In this document: positions 1 to 12,900 of the stretch, piece after piece
Layout of the letters: each line of letters starts with the position of its first letter
How positions within the stretch are numbered: the stretch's first letter is position 1
DNA from: Corallium rubrum
Lineage: Eukaryota; Cnidaria; Anthozoa; Scleralcyonacea; Coralliidae
Assembly (NCBI GenBank): GCA_964035015.1
Contig: OZ036006.1
Coordinates: forward strand, 6,822,541 to 6,886,540
Direction of reading: 5' to 3'
Length of the DNA: 64,000 nucleotides
The notes under the pieces: generated by a model
What the model saw: the letters and a program-made list of their open reading frames with translations, nothing else
What the model was told of the DNA's origin: nothing
Databases searched by the model: none
Made by a program: the position numbers and the translations under genes

Positions 1-2
1 AG

Positions 3-1331
3 TTTGTTGTTGTTGGTAAACTGCTCGAAGCTACTAACTTTGCTTGTATTAAACATGAACATCAGCGTCGAAAAAACTCTTCACAAACACCATACATCAA
101 CCATCCAATAGGCGTAGCGTATATATTGTGGAAAGAAGGAAGAATAACAGATATTGACGTACTGCAGGTTAAATATTAAATATACATATTTGCAAACTAT
201 TAAAGGGTCACAATGTCATTTAGCCTGAAGTACAGCTTGGATATATTGATGTTCGCAATCAATCCCTCGAGATTTAGAAGGCAAAGATACGTATACAACG
301 GCGATGTTGGAGGAAAAACAAAGATTATTTTGTTAAAGTCCCTGGCTTTTTGACGTCATGGCAGCCGTTGCGTTCATCGGAGTAAATTTACTCATCTCAG
401 ATCTGAGTATAGTAAATTTACTTCAGAGTTTACTCTAATGAAAATATGTTCCATTTGACTCAAATCATCAGTATTTTTATCAATTTTTAAGCCTCATCAT
501 TAAACACTTTTTTTCAAAAATGAGTGCATTTCACAATTTTCTCTTATTACTAGGCTGCATTGCTACACGATACTGTGGAAGACACCGACACGACATTGGA
601 AGAAATTGAGAATGTGTTTGGAAGTGAAGTGAAAAGAATAGTTGAAGAAGTAACTGATGACAAAACTCTTCCAAAATTAGAAAGGAAAAGACTTCAAATT
701 GAACATGCTCCACACACAAGGTGAATGAAAAGTTTTAACTTACTAGCAGGGACGTAGCCGCGGCTCCGTAACTACAAAACTGATGCAATATTACGTCAGG
801 AAATAAACTGTAAACAGTGTATTCAATCTACTGAGTGTATGCATTTTGAGTATCTGTGACGTTTGCGTGTTTTGAGTATTTTATATGACGTTTTTTAACC
901 TTTAGAGTCTGTAAAATCTTCCTTCAAAAGCCAGGAAATGGCATTTCAGCGACTCTCGATTTCAAAATGGAGCATACCCCTGGACCCCTAAAAATTTCTT
1001 TTGGTTTCGACTGCAAGCTGTCTTTCGTGGCTATTTCCACACATTGTCACATGTATTATATATTATTCTCCATATAATTTTAATATTGAAATACGACATC
1101 TATTATGGTTATTAGAATTATGTTCTATTATTTTTTAGTCCCAAAGCAAAACTTGTGAAGTTAGCAGATAAGTTGTATAATTTACGAGATCTGGAGAAAT
1201 CAAGACCAGTTGATTGGAGTGAAGAAAGAGTGCAGGAATATTTTGACTGGGCAAGGAATGTTGTGCAAGGGTTAAAAGGAACTAATAAGGAATTAGAAAA
1301 CAAATTAGAAGATATATTAAAAAGACATTAA
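3..1331 (+). CDS. HDDC3: HDDC3/MESH1-type HD-domain (p)ppGpp/NADPH phosphohydrolase, 5' end just outside window
   Basis: Three exons: 3-167, 554-720 and 1139-1331, all with GT/AG borders and compatible phases. The roughly 175 codons align end to end with animal MESH1 (about 179 residues), so only a few N-terminal codons are missing to the left. Seen: an early metal-ligand His (KHEHQRR), the [11 protein letters not shown] block, the HD pair in [27 protein letters not shown], and the final metal Asp in [12 protein letters not shown]. The family is a Mn-dependent hydrolase that removes the 3' pyrophosphate of ppGpp and also dephosphorylates NADPH. All expected metal ligands are present, so the enzyme should be active. 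It converges on the eIF4G gene. Confidence 0.95.
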
Positions 1332-1353
1332 TCCATAGCTGGACCAGTTTCAA

Positions 1354-1359
1354 AATAAA
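1354..1359 (+). terminator. Poly(A) signal AATAAA of HDDC3
   Basis: AATAAA lies 22 bases past the HDDC3 stop codon. Its position would give a very short 3' UTR. Assigned from sequence and position only. Confidence 0.5.
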
Positions 1360-2734
1360 CACCATTGTAAATTAGTCTTTCTTGGCTTTGTGAAAGTTCA
1401 TTTCTACTGCTGTATTTGGACCATTTTTTTACGTACATGTTTTCACGGAGTTTAATACAGACAAAATGAAAAGAAGTCAAAACTGGCTTTACAGTGTATA
1501 AGCATATAACAAGACATATCATTTAGTAATTAATATATCTTACGAATAGTTTTACTACATTAATACCAACCTCAGTTAAGACACAACATTTGTCTTTTCT
1601 CGCTCTGTATTGGAAACAATTTACTGAAGTCTTCATTCGGACTATAATTTAAGCGACGACGAAAGCTAGGTCTAAAGGCGAAAAAAAACGAAGGAAAATA
1701 TACTTTCACGACCCCACAAGCTTGTAGCTTAAACATTTATCGTGTTAAAATAAAGGCTACCTACTTCCCCCGGACAAACGAGGTTAATAACGAACCTATT
1801 TTATGGCTTCTCGTTTAATTTTTTACAAATAAGTTTGTACTTTTAACGCTTTTTTCGTCTCTTCTATTAAAATGTTTTTAAAACAATTACCTTTCTTTTG
1901 TGTGTCGTCTTTTCACCAGCTCGCTTTTCATTTCGTCGTATTTTTATCTAACAGTTTTTGAACAGTACAAGTGTTCAAGCACAATATATTATTCAAAAAA
2001 AGAAAAGATATTAAACTGTTTTTAAAATTTTCTTTTCATTCAAAATCATCTTCAAGAATCTTCCCGCCAAAACTTACAGCTCCAAATATTACGTCATACC
2101 TCGGCCGAGTAAAGGGCCTGGGGACGAGTCTCGGACGTTTCCGAAGATGTCGCCATTTGAAGCATGGAAATTAATAAAACCCACTAGCTAGGATACGTGT
2201 TAAAAAATAGGTACGCAGTGCGTACACGTGTCTTGGACTGCTGGCAGATAGACGTTATTCAAAAATGTCAAGTATAAAATAACTAAATAACTATGGCGAC
2301 CTTTCGGAAACTATTCGTTGCTTTTCGTAACACGTTCGTACATCATGTGATTGCGAAACATTTTAACGAGAACAGTTGCGACAGCAATACGCCTACGGAT
2401 TACGTTCCAGACGCCAAAAGACAAAATGACTGATTCCTTACTACAGTAAATATAAATTTAGATTTTCATTTGTCAATATCTACATCACATCAGACAGAGC
2501 TTCGCGTGTCCACTGATAATTTTTTCAAAGAAAAAACACAAATTAGATTTTTGTGACAAAATAATTTTTTTTCTATAAATAAAGAATTTCAATTCAAGAA
2601 TTTATGAGAAAATGCGGTTCTCTTGACTTGCTTCAAAATTCTACCTTGTACATTTTCTGTCCACAAACATCAAAATGTCGTATTTGTTTGCAGGCTATCA
2701 TATTTTTTTAATGGAATGGGGGAATTTAATTCAT
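1360..2734. other. Intergenic space between convergent HDDC3 and eIF4G
   Basis: AT-rich sequence. I see no exon-like reading frame, RNA gene or clear mobile element here. It must hold the 3' UTR of the leftward eIF4G gene, but no convincing AATAAA was found on the minus strand; only ATTAAA-like hexamers at about 2707-2729. Confidence 0.5.
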
Positions 2735-5120
2735 TTATGATTCATTGCCTTCCACAGCTGCAGACTGTAGCCATTCAAAGAAAGAAGTTGTAGCTTGAAG
2801 AGCAGATCCTTTCGCTTCTTGTCGTTCAGGATTTTCATCAGATTTCCAAGCTAGAAACGAATCCTCTGTGATTACTTCTTCATCATATAAAGTATTGAAA
2901 AACGACGAAAGCATTTCTAAAGAAATCAATGCAAAATAAATGTTAGACCTAATAGTAAGGACTTCACGAAGGACGACAACTTCAACGACGTCGTCGGTTA
3001 ACTCTTTATCGCCCAACGATGTCTTTAGTATTTTACTATGGCTAACGCCAGACGATTTTACTCGTCAATGGAGTGGCTACTGGGCGATAAAGGGTTAATA
3101 GACTATCTCTTTATTATTTACTCTGGCTAACGCCAGATGATTTTACTCGTCAATGGAGTGGCTTCTGGGCGATAAAGGGTTAATAGACTATCTTGGTTAA
3201 CCCTTTATCGCCCAACGATGTCTTTAGTATTTTACTCTGGCCTCGTCAATGGAGTGGCTACTGGGCGATAAAGGGTTAATAGACTATCTCGGTTAACCCT
3301 TTATCGTCCAACGATGTCTTTAGTATTTTACTCCGGCTAACGCCAGACGATTTTACTCGTCAATGGAGTGGCTATACTGGGCGATAAAGGGTTAAACAAA
3401 ATAATTCTAGTTGCGAAACAAAGAGAATGAATCATTTTTCGTCACAAGAGTAATTTCAAAAGTTTCGTCTTAGAGACACTCACTTGATGGTTTATTATGT
3501 CGAACATATAATGCTTGGAGGGCAAATAGAACTTCCGGTTCAAAGTCATGGTTGTTGTCTAGATATTTATGTAAAATATTTTTCCTGGCTTTCAGTTTTT
3601 CAACACAACAATCTGGACCATCTTCGCCATCTATTAAAATAATAAAAAATAATCGTTTTTATTCTCATCTGATGAACGAGAAGAAATATTTGAAGGGGTG
3701 GTTTCTTTATGGTAAATTCATTCGATAATATTTCAGTTAACCAAACCTTTCTCAATAAGACAGCTCTCAGCTACTACACTTGCTAAGTGACTTATGAATG
3801 CACGCTCTTTCCTTTTCTCTTCCTTAAAATTTTTCTAAAAAAAAATAAGCCGAAAATTATTAGGTTGACAGCTCCCATACATAAAAATAGGGTCCCCTGA
3901 TTTTATTAAAACCATTAAAGTCGATTTCACATCGCTTTTGCTGGAGATTACATGTTTAGAAGTTCGTATTAAACTAGGCATTTGATTGGCTACTAACATA
4001 ACTAAGTAGCCAACCAAAAGCGAAGGTCACTGAAACAAACTTGTGACTTCGGAGGGAACTTCTAAACATTTTCGGTGAAAAGCAATCTGAATGTAATAAT
4101 ATTCTTACTTCAATACACACAAACACTGCATCATTGGTTACTGTTGCTTCGCTTAAAAGTTTCTTTAGTTCATCAACTTCACTTGGCAAAAATGTTAAAT
4201 TCTAAAGTCGAAAAAAATATAATTAAAAAAAACTGCAACATTCAATTCATTATGTCCAATCAAATGCATTTAAAATAAGAAAAATCGTTTTCACCGACGG
4301 CTAGCCTGCGTAGCGGCGGGTATTTTGGGAAGAAAGCGGGACCCCCAACCTCCCGCCCTAAACGAGGGCCAAGAAAGTGACATTTCAAAGTTCTCGCAGC
4401 TAACCATAAGATACCCTGCGTTAGCAGCCGGGTTTTTCGGGGAGGAAGCGGGCTGGTCCCGCCCGCGCAGGCTAACCAAAACATAGCGTTGACAAGCTGT
4501 AGGATCGTGGTACGTGAAACTTATATTTTAATCTCCAGAACAAACACACAATTATGGATAATAAGGTGGTTCCAAAACTAGTGGTAAACAGCCTTGTTGA
4601 AAGTGAGTTCAGTGGTAAACCTTATTATTCTTTATTGTGTAACCTTATCACAGTCTGCAGTACATAGCTGTTGAAATACATACCTTCTGTTTAAGAAATT
4701 CATCGGCTGTTATGTCATTTGGTAAAACTTCTGACCATCTGATATTCGAGTCAGTCCATACTAATATTGCTTTATTTTTATCCTGGAAAATTGAAGTTAC
4801 ACGATGATTATTGTTCATCACAACACTAAACGATTTCCACCTCGTACTTCGTGTGTTGTTGTTGTTGTTGTTGGTGTTATTGGTGATGTTGTCATTGGTG
4901 ATGTTGTTGTTGCTGTTGTTGTTAGTGGTGGTGTTGTTGTTAGTAGTGGTGGTGGTGTTGTTGTTAGTAGTGGTGGTGGTGTTGCTGCTGCTGTTGGTGT
5001 TGTTGTTGGTGTTGTTGCTGTTGGTGTTGTCGGTGTTATTGTTGTTGTTGTTGGTGTTGTTGTTGTTGGTGTTGTTATTGTTGGTGGTATTGCTGTTGTT
5101 GGTGTTGTTGTTGCTGCTGC

Positions 5121-5188
<68 letters not shown>

Positions 5189-6903
5189 TTGTTGTTGCTG
5201 CTGCTGTTGTTGTTGTTGCTGTTGTTGTTGTTGTTGTTGTTGTTGTGGTGGTAATGTTTTCAGTACATGTACAACGACAAACAGCTTCAATATTGATACG
5301 TGGCGAAACAATTTTAAAAAAAACAACAACCCAACAACAAAGTCTACTTACATATTCCTTTTCAACCAATGTCAAAATTTCAGCCAAAAATACCGCAGCT
5401 TTGTTGTATTGTACGACATGCATTATTATAAGAGGTTTGAGATCAGATAAACTAAAGTGTCCTCCAATAATAACAGGAGTTATGATCTCGGCCAAGTAAC
5501 ACCATAATTTAGGATAATCTAATGCATTGTCCTCAGAATTTCCCAAAGCATTATTTAAACTAGAAATATAATGAGAAATTATCAAGTTTAGAATTGCTTG
5601 AAAATATATATATCTGGAAATAGCAAAGTGAAAATGTGATAAACTGCTAAGAAAAGTTTTTATAACCCGACATACACAAATTTCGGAAATTTGTTTCAAA
5701 AAATGGAACAGTGTTCTAATCAGGGAAACTTGGTTTCTGAAACAAAGTTTTGGTAACTTTTCACACTGGAAATGTTTGTTTCTGAAACCGTGTTTCGGTA
5801 ACTTATTTCGGAAATTTCCGGGCTTAACGAAATACTGACGTTTCTTTCACGAAGGACTCGGCTCGAAACGTCAGTATTTCGTTATCAAAACTATTGTCGG
5901 CAGTTTACTATCTTTTCACTTTGCTTTAAAACACTGCCTACGTAACACTAACTATATCGAGCCGTAAAACTCACCCCATTCTAAACTGTTCTTTTTTCAG
6001 TACATTATTTGTCAACAAAGTGTTTAAAAGTCGTCCTGTAACCTTACGAGCTTTTGCATCCATCTCATATGTGAGTTCAATAGCAGTTAAAACAAATAAA
6101 TGATGTAATTCAGGAGTATGCAGGTCGGTAAAACAGCTACACGCTTCCTAAAATAAAAAACAAAGTACGTTTTTCAGATCACAGCAGGAGCATAAGTATA
6201 CCAAGGACTCCAAGTTATCCATATATCAAGTTTAAATGCTCAGAAAATGTTTCACAGCCATGTGCTTCGTCTAATCAATGAGAACGCAAGTCATCGCAAG
6301 TTGACAGTCACGCTCAGAATCAAGTTGGCAGTCATGCTCAGCCAGCCGCTCTGAATAATTTCCCGAAAATATTATGTACCGTGACAAAGTTAAAACTTGT
6401 TTAAAACACTCATGAAACCTTTATTTTGTTAATTTGGGTGTTCGAACGACCGCCACAGAAATTTGTGACTGCGAACTTGCGATGACCTGCGTTCTCGTCT
6501 GATTAGGGCTTAAGTGACAGTGTTTGCATACGAGACGTAGTTAATGACATTAAGAGTACAGTAGCCAGTAGGAAGGCTTTCCATTTACACGGTTAGACCA
6601 GTGAGCGCAGTAAAACGCAATACGCTCAAGACTTAGGGACTTCATCAGACGGGGCAATTTAGTCTTAATCAAAGCAAGTGCACTCTGGCCGGACTGATCG
6701 GTCTGATCTTGTAAATTAGAAAAGTGGTCCAAAATACGAATGCAAACCTCTAGATCTTCAATATTAACAAATTCATCAACAATTGCTTTGGTCTTTTTAA
6801 TCATTTCTTCTTTAGATAATGATTCTTTCTCTTGTGGTATATCTTCTTTAGTTGGTTTGATTAGTTCAACTTCAGTTTTGTCTTGCCCATTATTAGATGT
6901 AGT
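2735..6903 (-). CDS. EIF4G: eIF4G C-terminal exons: MA3 and W2 (eIF5C-like) domains
   Basis: Exons, high to low: 6748-6903, 5975-6147, 5352-5559 (MA3); 4684-4782, 4109-4201, 3747-3834, 3484-3630, 2735-2916 (W2 and stop). MA3 is recognised from [16 protein letters not shown] leading into helices ending [10 protein letters not shown] and [12 protein letters not shown]2 is recognised from [36 protein letters not shown] and the C-terminal [10 protein letters not shown]. In animal eIF4G these two regions bind eIF4A and Mnk kinase. Introns carry several repeats listed separately (2998-3395, 4284-4490, 4855-5246, 5825-5884). Confidence 0.93.
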
Positions 6904-9900
6904 CTATTAAACAAAATAAAATCACAAAATCAATTCACAATTTGTTTTTAAGACTAAGTTTGTTAAGTTTATTCAATACGACCAGTGCATGCCCCACACA
7001 GTCCACATCAAAATGAACAATAGATGATAATGATTACAATTTAACTGGAGTTAAATTGCTTCTCTGATGAAAATACTGTTGGTAATGTTTCTGCATAATC
7101 CTGAAGATATTATGGAGTAGCTAATTGTGCAAACTTTCATTTCGAAATTCTCAAAAACAAAGTTGTATTTTACGTGCGAAGTTTGTATTTTGGAGCGCTG
7201 CCATTAAATTGGCCGTGTTTGAGAAGAATGAGTTGAGGAGAACTTATGACGTCATAGACTCAACAAAAACAAAAGATCATTGTTGTTGTCAACAAAAGGG
7301 TCATTGTTGTTATTGAGTCTATGACGTCATAAGCTTCCTCGACTCATTCTTCTCAAGCTCGGCCACTTTAATGGCGGCGCTCCAAAATACAAACTTCACA
7401 CGTAAAATATCACCTTTTCTTCAACGAATTTTGAAATGAAACTTTGCAGGATTACCAACTACCATAAGATCTTTAGGATTATGCAAAAACATTGCCAACA
7501 ATACTTTCATCAAAGAACCATTTTAAAAGATGCTAAATTACAGTACATGGAGTAGATCAATCCACTATGTATAATTACTGATGACTGTACCCGTGGAATT
7601 TCAGTCTTTGCAATAATCTGTGGTTTACCGATGGCTCTTGCAGCTTCAATCGCTTTTTCACGATCACTTTTTGTTGGTCTTTTGTCACTAGTTTTGTCAC
7701 CAGTTCTTCCTGCTGAAGAAGGTCTGCTAAAAAAAAGAGAAGAAATTCTTACTTACCTTTGACTATCTAGCAAAATGAACAGTGTACTACAGTACGCAGA
7801 TTACACATGAAGAAATCTTTGGTTTAATCCTCATTTTCAACATTGTCAATCGAGATATGGTCTGGAAATTCAGCTAAAGTCTTTGGTCTATCTTTTTGTT
7901 CGCCTTTATGCATTTTTGTGCACGGTCACTGAACACATTGTATTTTAGTATAATGAACGAATTGTCCAATAGCAACGTTTTAGTTCAATCACTCAACCAT
8001 GCTATTTAAATATTAATAAACCTAAAACAAAGGATGTGCACGGTGTAAAGTACGGTTCAACATAAAATCACAGCTCATTATAGGCGCTTTGAAGTTTGCC
8101 GAGTTCCCAGACCATATCTCGATTGACTATGTTTCCAATTAAACAAACATTTTCCAGTAATCAATTATCTCACAATGTCAATATGCCACATACCTTCCAG
8201 GAGCTGACGATCTTCTAGGGTCATAAGGACGGTTGGTTGGCATTGTGTCTCCACCACTCAATGCAGAAAACCTTTAAAGAAAGTAGAAAAACAGATTTAC
8301 AACTCGAAAATGTGAAAAATGAAAGCATTGTGTGAATTACAACTTATCGTATAAGTACAATTTGTTTTCATTTCATCAATGGATGCTATTGTATTTTGTC
8401 TGTTATTTCACTCTGAGTGACGAACCATGCTGGACAAGAAGAGAAAACTCTACTTGGCCCGGCTGGGATTCGAAGCCACGACCTTTTGTTTATTAGTCCC
8501 ATGCTTTACCAACTGAGCTACAGGTCAGGTTGGGAGCTGAAGGTCGAATGATAGTACTTAGACCATTTGGTATTTCGAAACAGACTAGTTCCTTCAATAT
8601 CTAGACAACAGTCTTCAAACCTGACAATTTCGAATGATTAATCGTCATGTACGAAGACTGTTGTCTAAATATTGAAGAAACTAGTCTGTTTCGAAATATG
8701 AAATAGCCTAAGTACTATCATTCGACCTTCAGCTCCCAACTTGACCTGTAGCTCAGTTGGTAGAGCGTCGGACTAAACAAAAGGTCGCAGGTTCGAATCC
8801 CAGCTGAGCCAAGCAGAGTTTTCTCTACTTGTCTGGTGTGGTTCGTTACTCGGAGTAACACCTTATTATTATTATTCTCCACCCGAGTTCATTGTCCCAC
8901 AACAATCATCCCACAATAATTATTCAAAATACCACCTGATTCTTGTCATGTCACTGTACGTTGCTGTACCTGTTGCCTTGAGTTTCTTGTTCTTGAGATG
9001 CACTAGTACCAGATGCACTACCACCAGTACTGCCTCTCCCCCATTGACCAAACCCACCAAGGGACCGTCCACTTGGGCCAAGTGAAATTTTCTCATCAGG
9101 ATTTGATTTCTGAAGGGAAAAATGAATTGTTACGGTGACGTTGTATGCACAACAATCGAAATATAGTAAGGTTAGATATACTGCCGAAACAGAGAACGTA
9201 GGAGTCTAACGTTTCGAGCGAAGGCCCTTCGTCAGAGAGAAACGGGAGGTTGTATGTAGGTGCTTTCCAGTAGATACAAAATCATTTACCTTGCCTGCCA
9301 TGCTTTTAAGTTTATTGGGATCAATTGCAACAGATTTGCCACTTCTTCCACTAACCATCCAACCATCACCTGAAGTAGCATTTAGTTTAGGACTGTCTCG
9401 ACCACCAGCTGCAAAAATTATTGTTTCACTATAAATAACAAGTCTACTAATAAGTCTAATTTGAACCGAGTTGTCATGGTGACGTCTTACTGCTTGCAAT
9501 CTTGCCCCGAAGTCGGGATTGCTCAATAGGGAGCTTAAGCAAGCCAGGACGACAACGGTAATCTAAACTAGTTCAATATCTAACAGAAACCACGAACTAT
9601 TTACGTATTTTACTATTTAAGTATTGAATACTTAAAGTATGTTATTCAACATCCAAAAGCTTTAGAGAGTTCTGAAAGGATTTTGTCGCATAATTTCAAG
9701 TCAAATTCAACTAACAGGTTTCGCTGTTTCACGAGTTAACGTCGTGCTGAAGACGTGAAAATGATCTGAAAAACGTTGTATGTAGAACGGGGACGGCGTT
9801 ACGATTACTCTTGGGACTGAAAATTATTCATTTTCTTTGTTGTGTGAGAAAAATCTATTGTATTAACGACGGCGTCGTTGGCGTTTGCGTTGTATTTGCT

Positions 9901-12900
9901 TAAGCTCCCTAATTGCTTGCCCCGAACGTCAGGATTGCGCAATTGCTTGCTATGTTGTTTATTTTATTTTATTAACTTCGCCATATGTAACATACATAGA
10001 AATAAACATATAAATAATAGCAGGTTTAACAATGGCAGGGGAACCACAACAGCGTTAGCCAATTACTGTGGGCCCTAAACATACAAGGGATATAGAGAGA
10101 TAACTATGAAAAATAAAATTACAGCACATTATAAGTATTACATAATTACATACAACAAGAAATTGGGTCACTGAGACTCCGAACAGAGTTGCATTTGAGA
10201 CAGATTGTTTTAAACGTGCGAGGGTCTTCACAGTTGTAAGAAGTTACCAACGATAAAAAATAATACTTAAGCCATTTTGCTCATTGCTTACGACTAGATT
10301 GCTTAGCCTTGGCCACCTATGGCACCCACCTCCAACCAACAAAGAAGATCTGGCAGTTAAGCGACGTAATGGGAACCAAGGCCATATAATTTCTGGATTG
10401 GCCTCATTGAAACAAAATGCAAAATTCAGCCTGGCATGAGTTTGGGCTGGCGTCATGGAAACACCTGCTTACACACTGTTGCTGTATTTTGGCTTTATAT
10501 AAAACCCCAGACAAATATTACGGTATAACAATATCAGATATAATTTAATTTAACCTTTTTGTTTTTGTTTAGCAGCTTCTTTAGACATGTTAGCATTTCT
10601 TTGTTCTTGCGAGCGCTCCAGTTGAGCTTCCTTGTGAATCTGATCAATAGTTTTGGGATTGTAATTTTCTTCACGACGTGGAATCCAGTTGTTCTTGCGC
10701 AAATCAACAACATCGCGAAGCATAAAACAAACTCTCGAGGACACTTTCTTTCCTGAAATATTCTTGTTGATCTGTTCGAAGTACTGCTCTATTCTTGGCT
10801 AAAATAAGAAACACAATTATCTTAAAATAATATCAACTGACAAACTATCAATAAACAAATACCATCCACGACACAGAAATATGATCAGCTCAGGTAATTT
10901 CATCCAGTAGATTATTCATTTACCTTAGCCTTCTCAGAATCGAGATCTTTGCCAATGGTGAACAGCAATTTGCACATACTTTCCAAACTTTCTTCATCTC
11001 CAGCTCGCAGAAGTTTAAAAATACAGTCATGCATGATATTCTCTGTAAGTAACTAAAACACAGAAATTTAATGGAAAAAGCGTGTTGTAGATAGTGGTTG
11101 CTGTTGTAAACACTAAACGCAAACATTGTACTGTACATTAATTGTTACAATTTACCTTTAACTTAAACAGTTCACCAATAAATTTAATATTGCCCAACAT
11201 TCTTCTCTTATTCCTGCCTGCTTCTTCATCCATTTCTTCCTTCTTTACTTTCCTTTCATCCTCCTGGAATTAAAAACAAACATGCGTCTAGACAATATAA
11301 ATCTTTAAGCCCTGTTCACACGGCCAAAATTTAAGCGGGATCTGAGCCACATCTGACTTTAAGCGGGCTTAAAATGTCCGTGTAAACAGAGCGGCGTAAG
11401 TTAATCGCGATTAGTTTGCAATCAGTTAATCGCGCTTAACTTGGCCGTGTAAACGCAACGGGATTGAAAAACGCTTGCTATTAACACGGTGTTATTAATA
11501 CAATAAAATGCACTTTTTTCCCTGCAGTAGAAGCTTCCATCTCGCTATTCTTTGTTCCTTGGTGTTTCTTTCTTTCTTTTAGCTATTACTCTTTCTCGTG
11601 TACCGATGTCTTCCGTTGTTCTTTAACGCACGCTACCCATACGAAGCTTCCAAAACGAAAAATATATAGCTCGTCCGCCATGTTGAATAATGGTGTACGT
11701 GTTTTAGTAAATGATTATTAAATGACCGTGTAAACGGACCAAGGTGGCGCATTTTAAGCGCGCTTAACTTTAGCGTGCTTAAATTTTGGCCGTGTAAACA
11801 GGGCTTTATTCAAGTGCAAAACTGTAAGGCAACGTCCACACGTATCTGGATTTTTTGGAAAACGCAACTTTTTTGTTACGAATTGCCCTTCCGTCCACAC
11901 AAAAACGATGAAGCCTTTATCAAAGATGGTCTCCAAAGTGGAACTTTTTGAAAACGCTGTTTTCCTGTTGTCGTGTGGAAGCGGATTTTTTTGAAAACGG
12001 ATAATGTGTGGACAAGGCCTATTATTAAATAGCAATAACCAGTCTACCAAAGCAGGAACATTACCATTCACCATGTGATACCAATATAAACACACTGCAT
12101 AGCTACAAGATAGATATAAACTATTCATAGAGTTGTTTCATACCAAAAGTCCTTCTAGCTGACTTTGTTTTTCTAAAAATGCTTTTTCATCTTCTTTTTC
12201 TTTCTCAAACTCTTTTTGACATCGATTCAACAACAATTTGCGAAAAGTAACATCTTTCTCATCAGGACTACTGACTTTAATCTACAATAAGAAACCCCAA
12301 CAAATGAATGCTTCATGAATTTTATTAATAGTGCATGTGAGCTGACTTGAAATTCATATTTTGTAATCTTACACCACTATTTTTAGCAAACCAAACGTGC
12401 ATTCAAAAGTGAAGCCAGAAGAAACTCTTACCGGAAATAAACAGCGACACATATTGGCATATGCAACACTAAACACTGGCTCACTTATTGCCTAAAAATA
12501 TATCAAACATTTAGTGGCAGAAAGAAATTAATAACAATGCACAAATAAAAACAGTTCTTTAAACAGGATTTTTGAACAAACCCATTGTGTTCTTACCTTT
12601 TCAAATATTCTATCAATAACACCTTCCAGACGCTCAGGGGTATCAATGTTCAACTGCATTATTTGTTCAACCAAAGTTTTAAACTTCTGAGGAGTTAGTT
12701 TGTTCAATATGGCAACAACAATACGATATAATTCCTAAAATATTGCAATAACTAGATGTCAATATTACATTACAGGTATATTTTTGTTCTTCAGTGTTGT
12801 GTACCTATCAATAGTAACCTGCACGGGGGGGGGGGGGGGGGGCATAGCCAGGATATTTGATCAAAATTTTCAAATATGGGGTGATGCGATTTTATCATCG

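Noticed and set aside
4804-5699. Poly-Val/Leu and poly-Thr/Gln frames
   Set aside because: Product of an intronic TTG microsatellite; the real minus-strand exon in this stretch is 5352-5559 only.
8743-8815. tRNA gene
   Set aside because: A and B boxes are present but the anticodon stem does not pair and there is no proper acceptor stem; it is part of a palindromic repeat.
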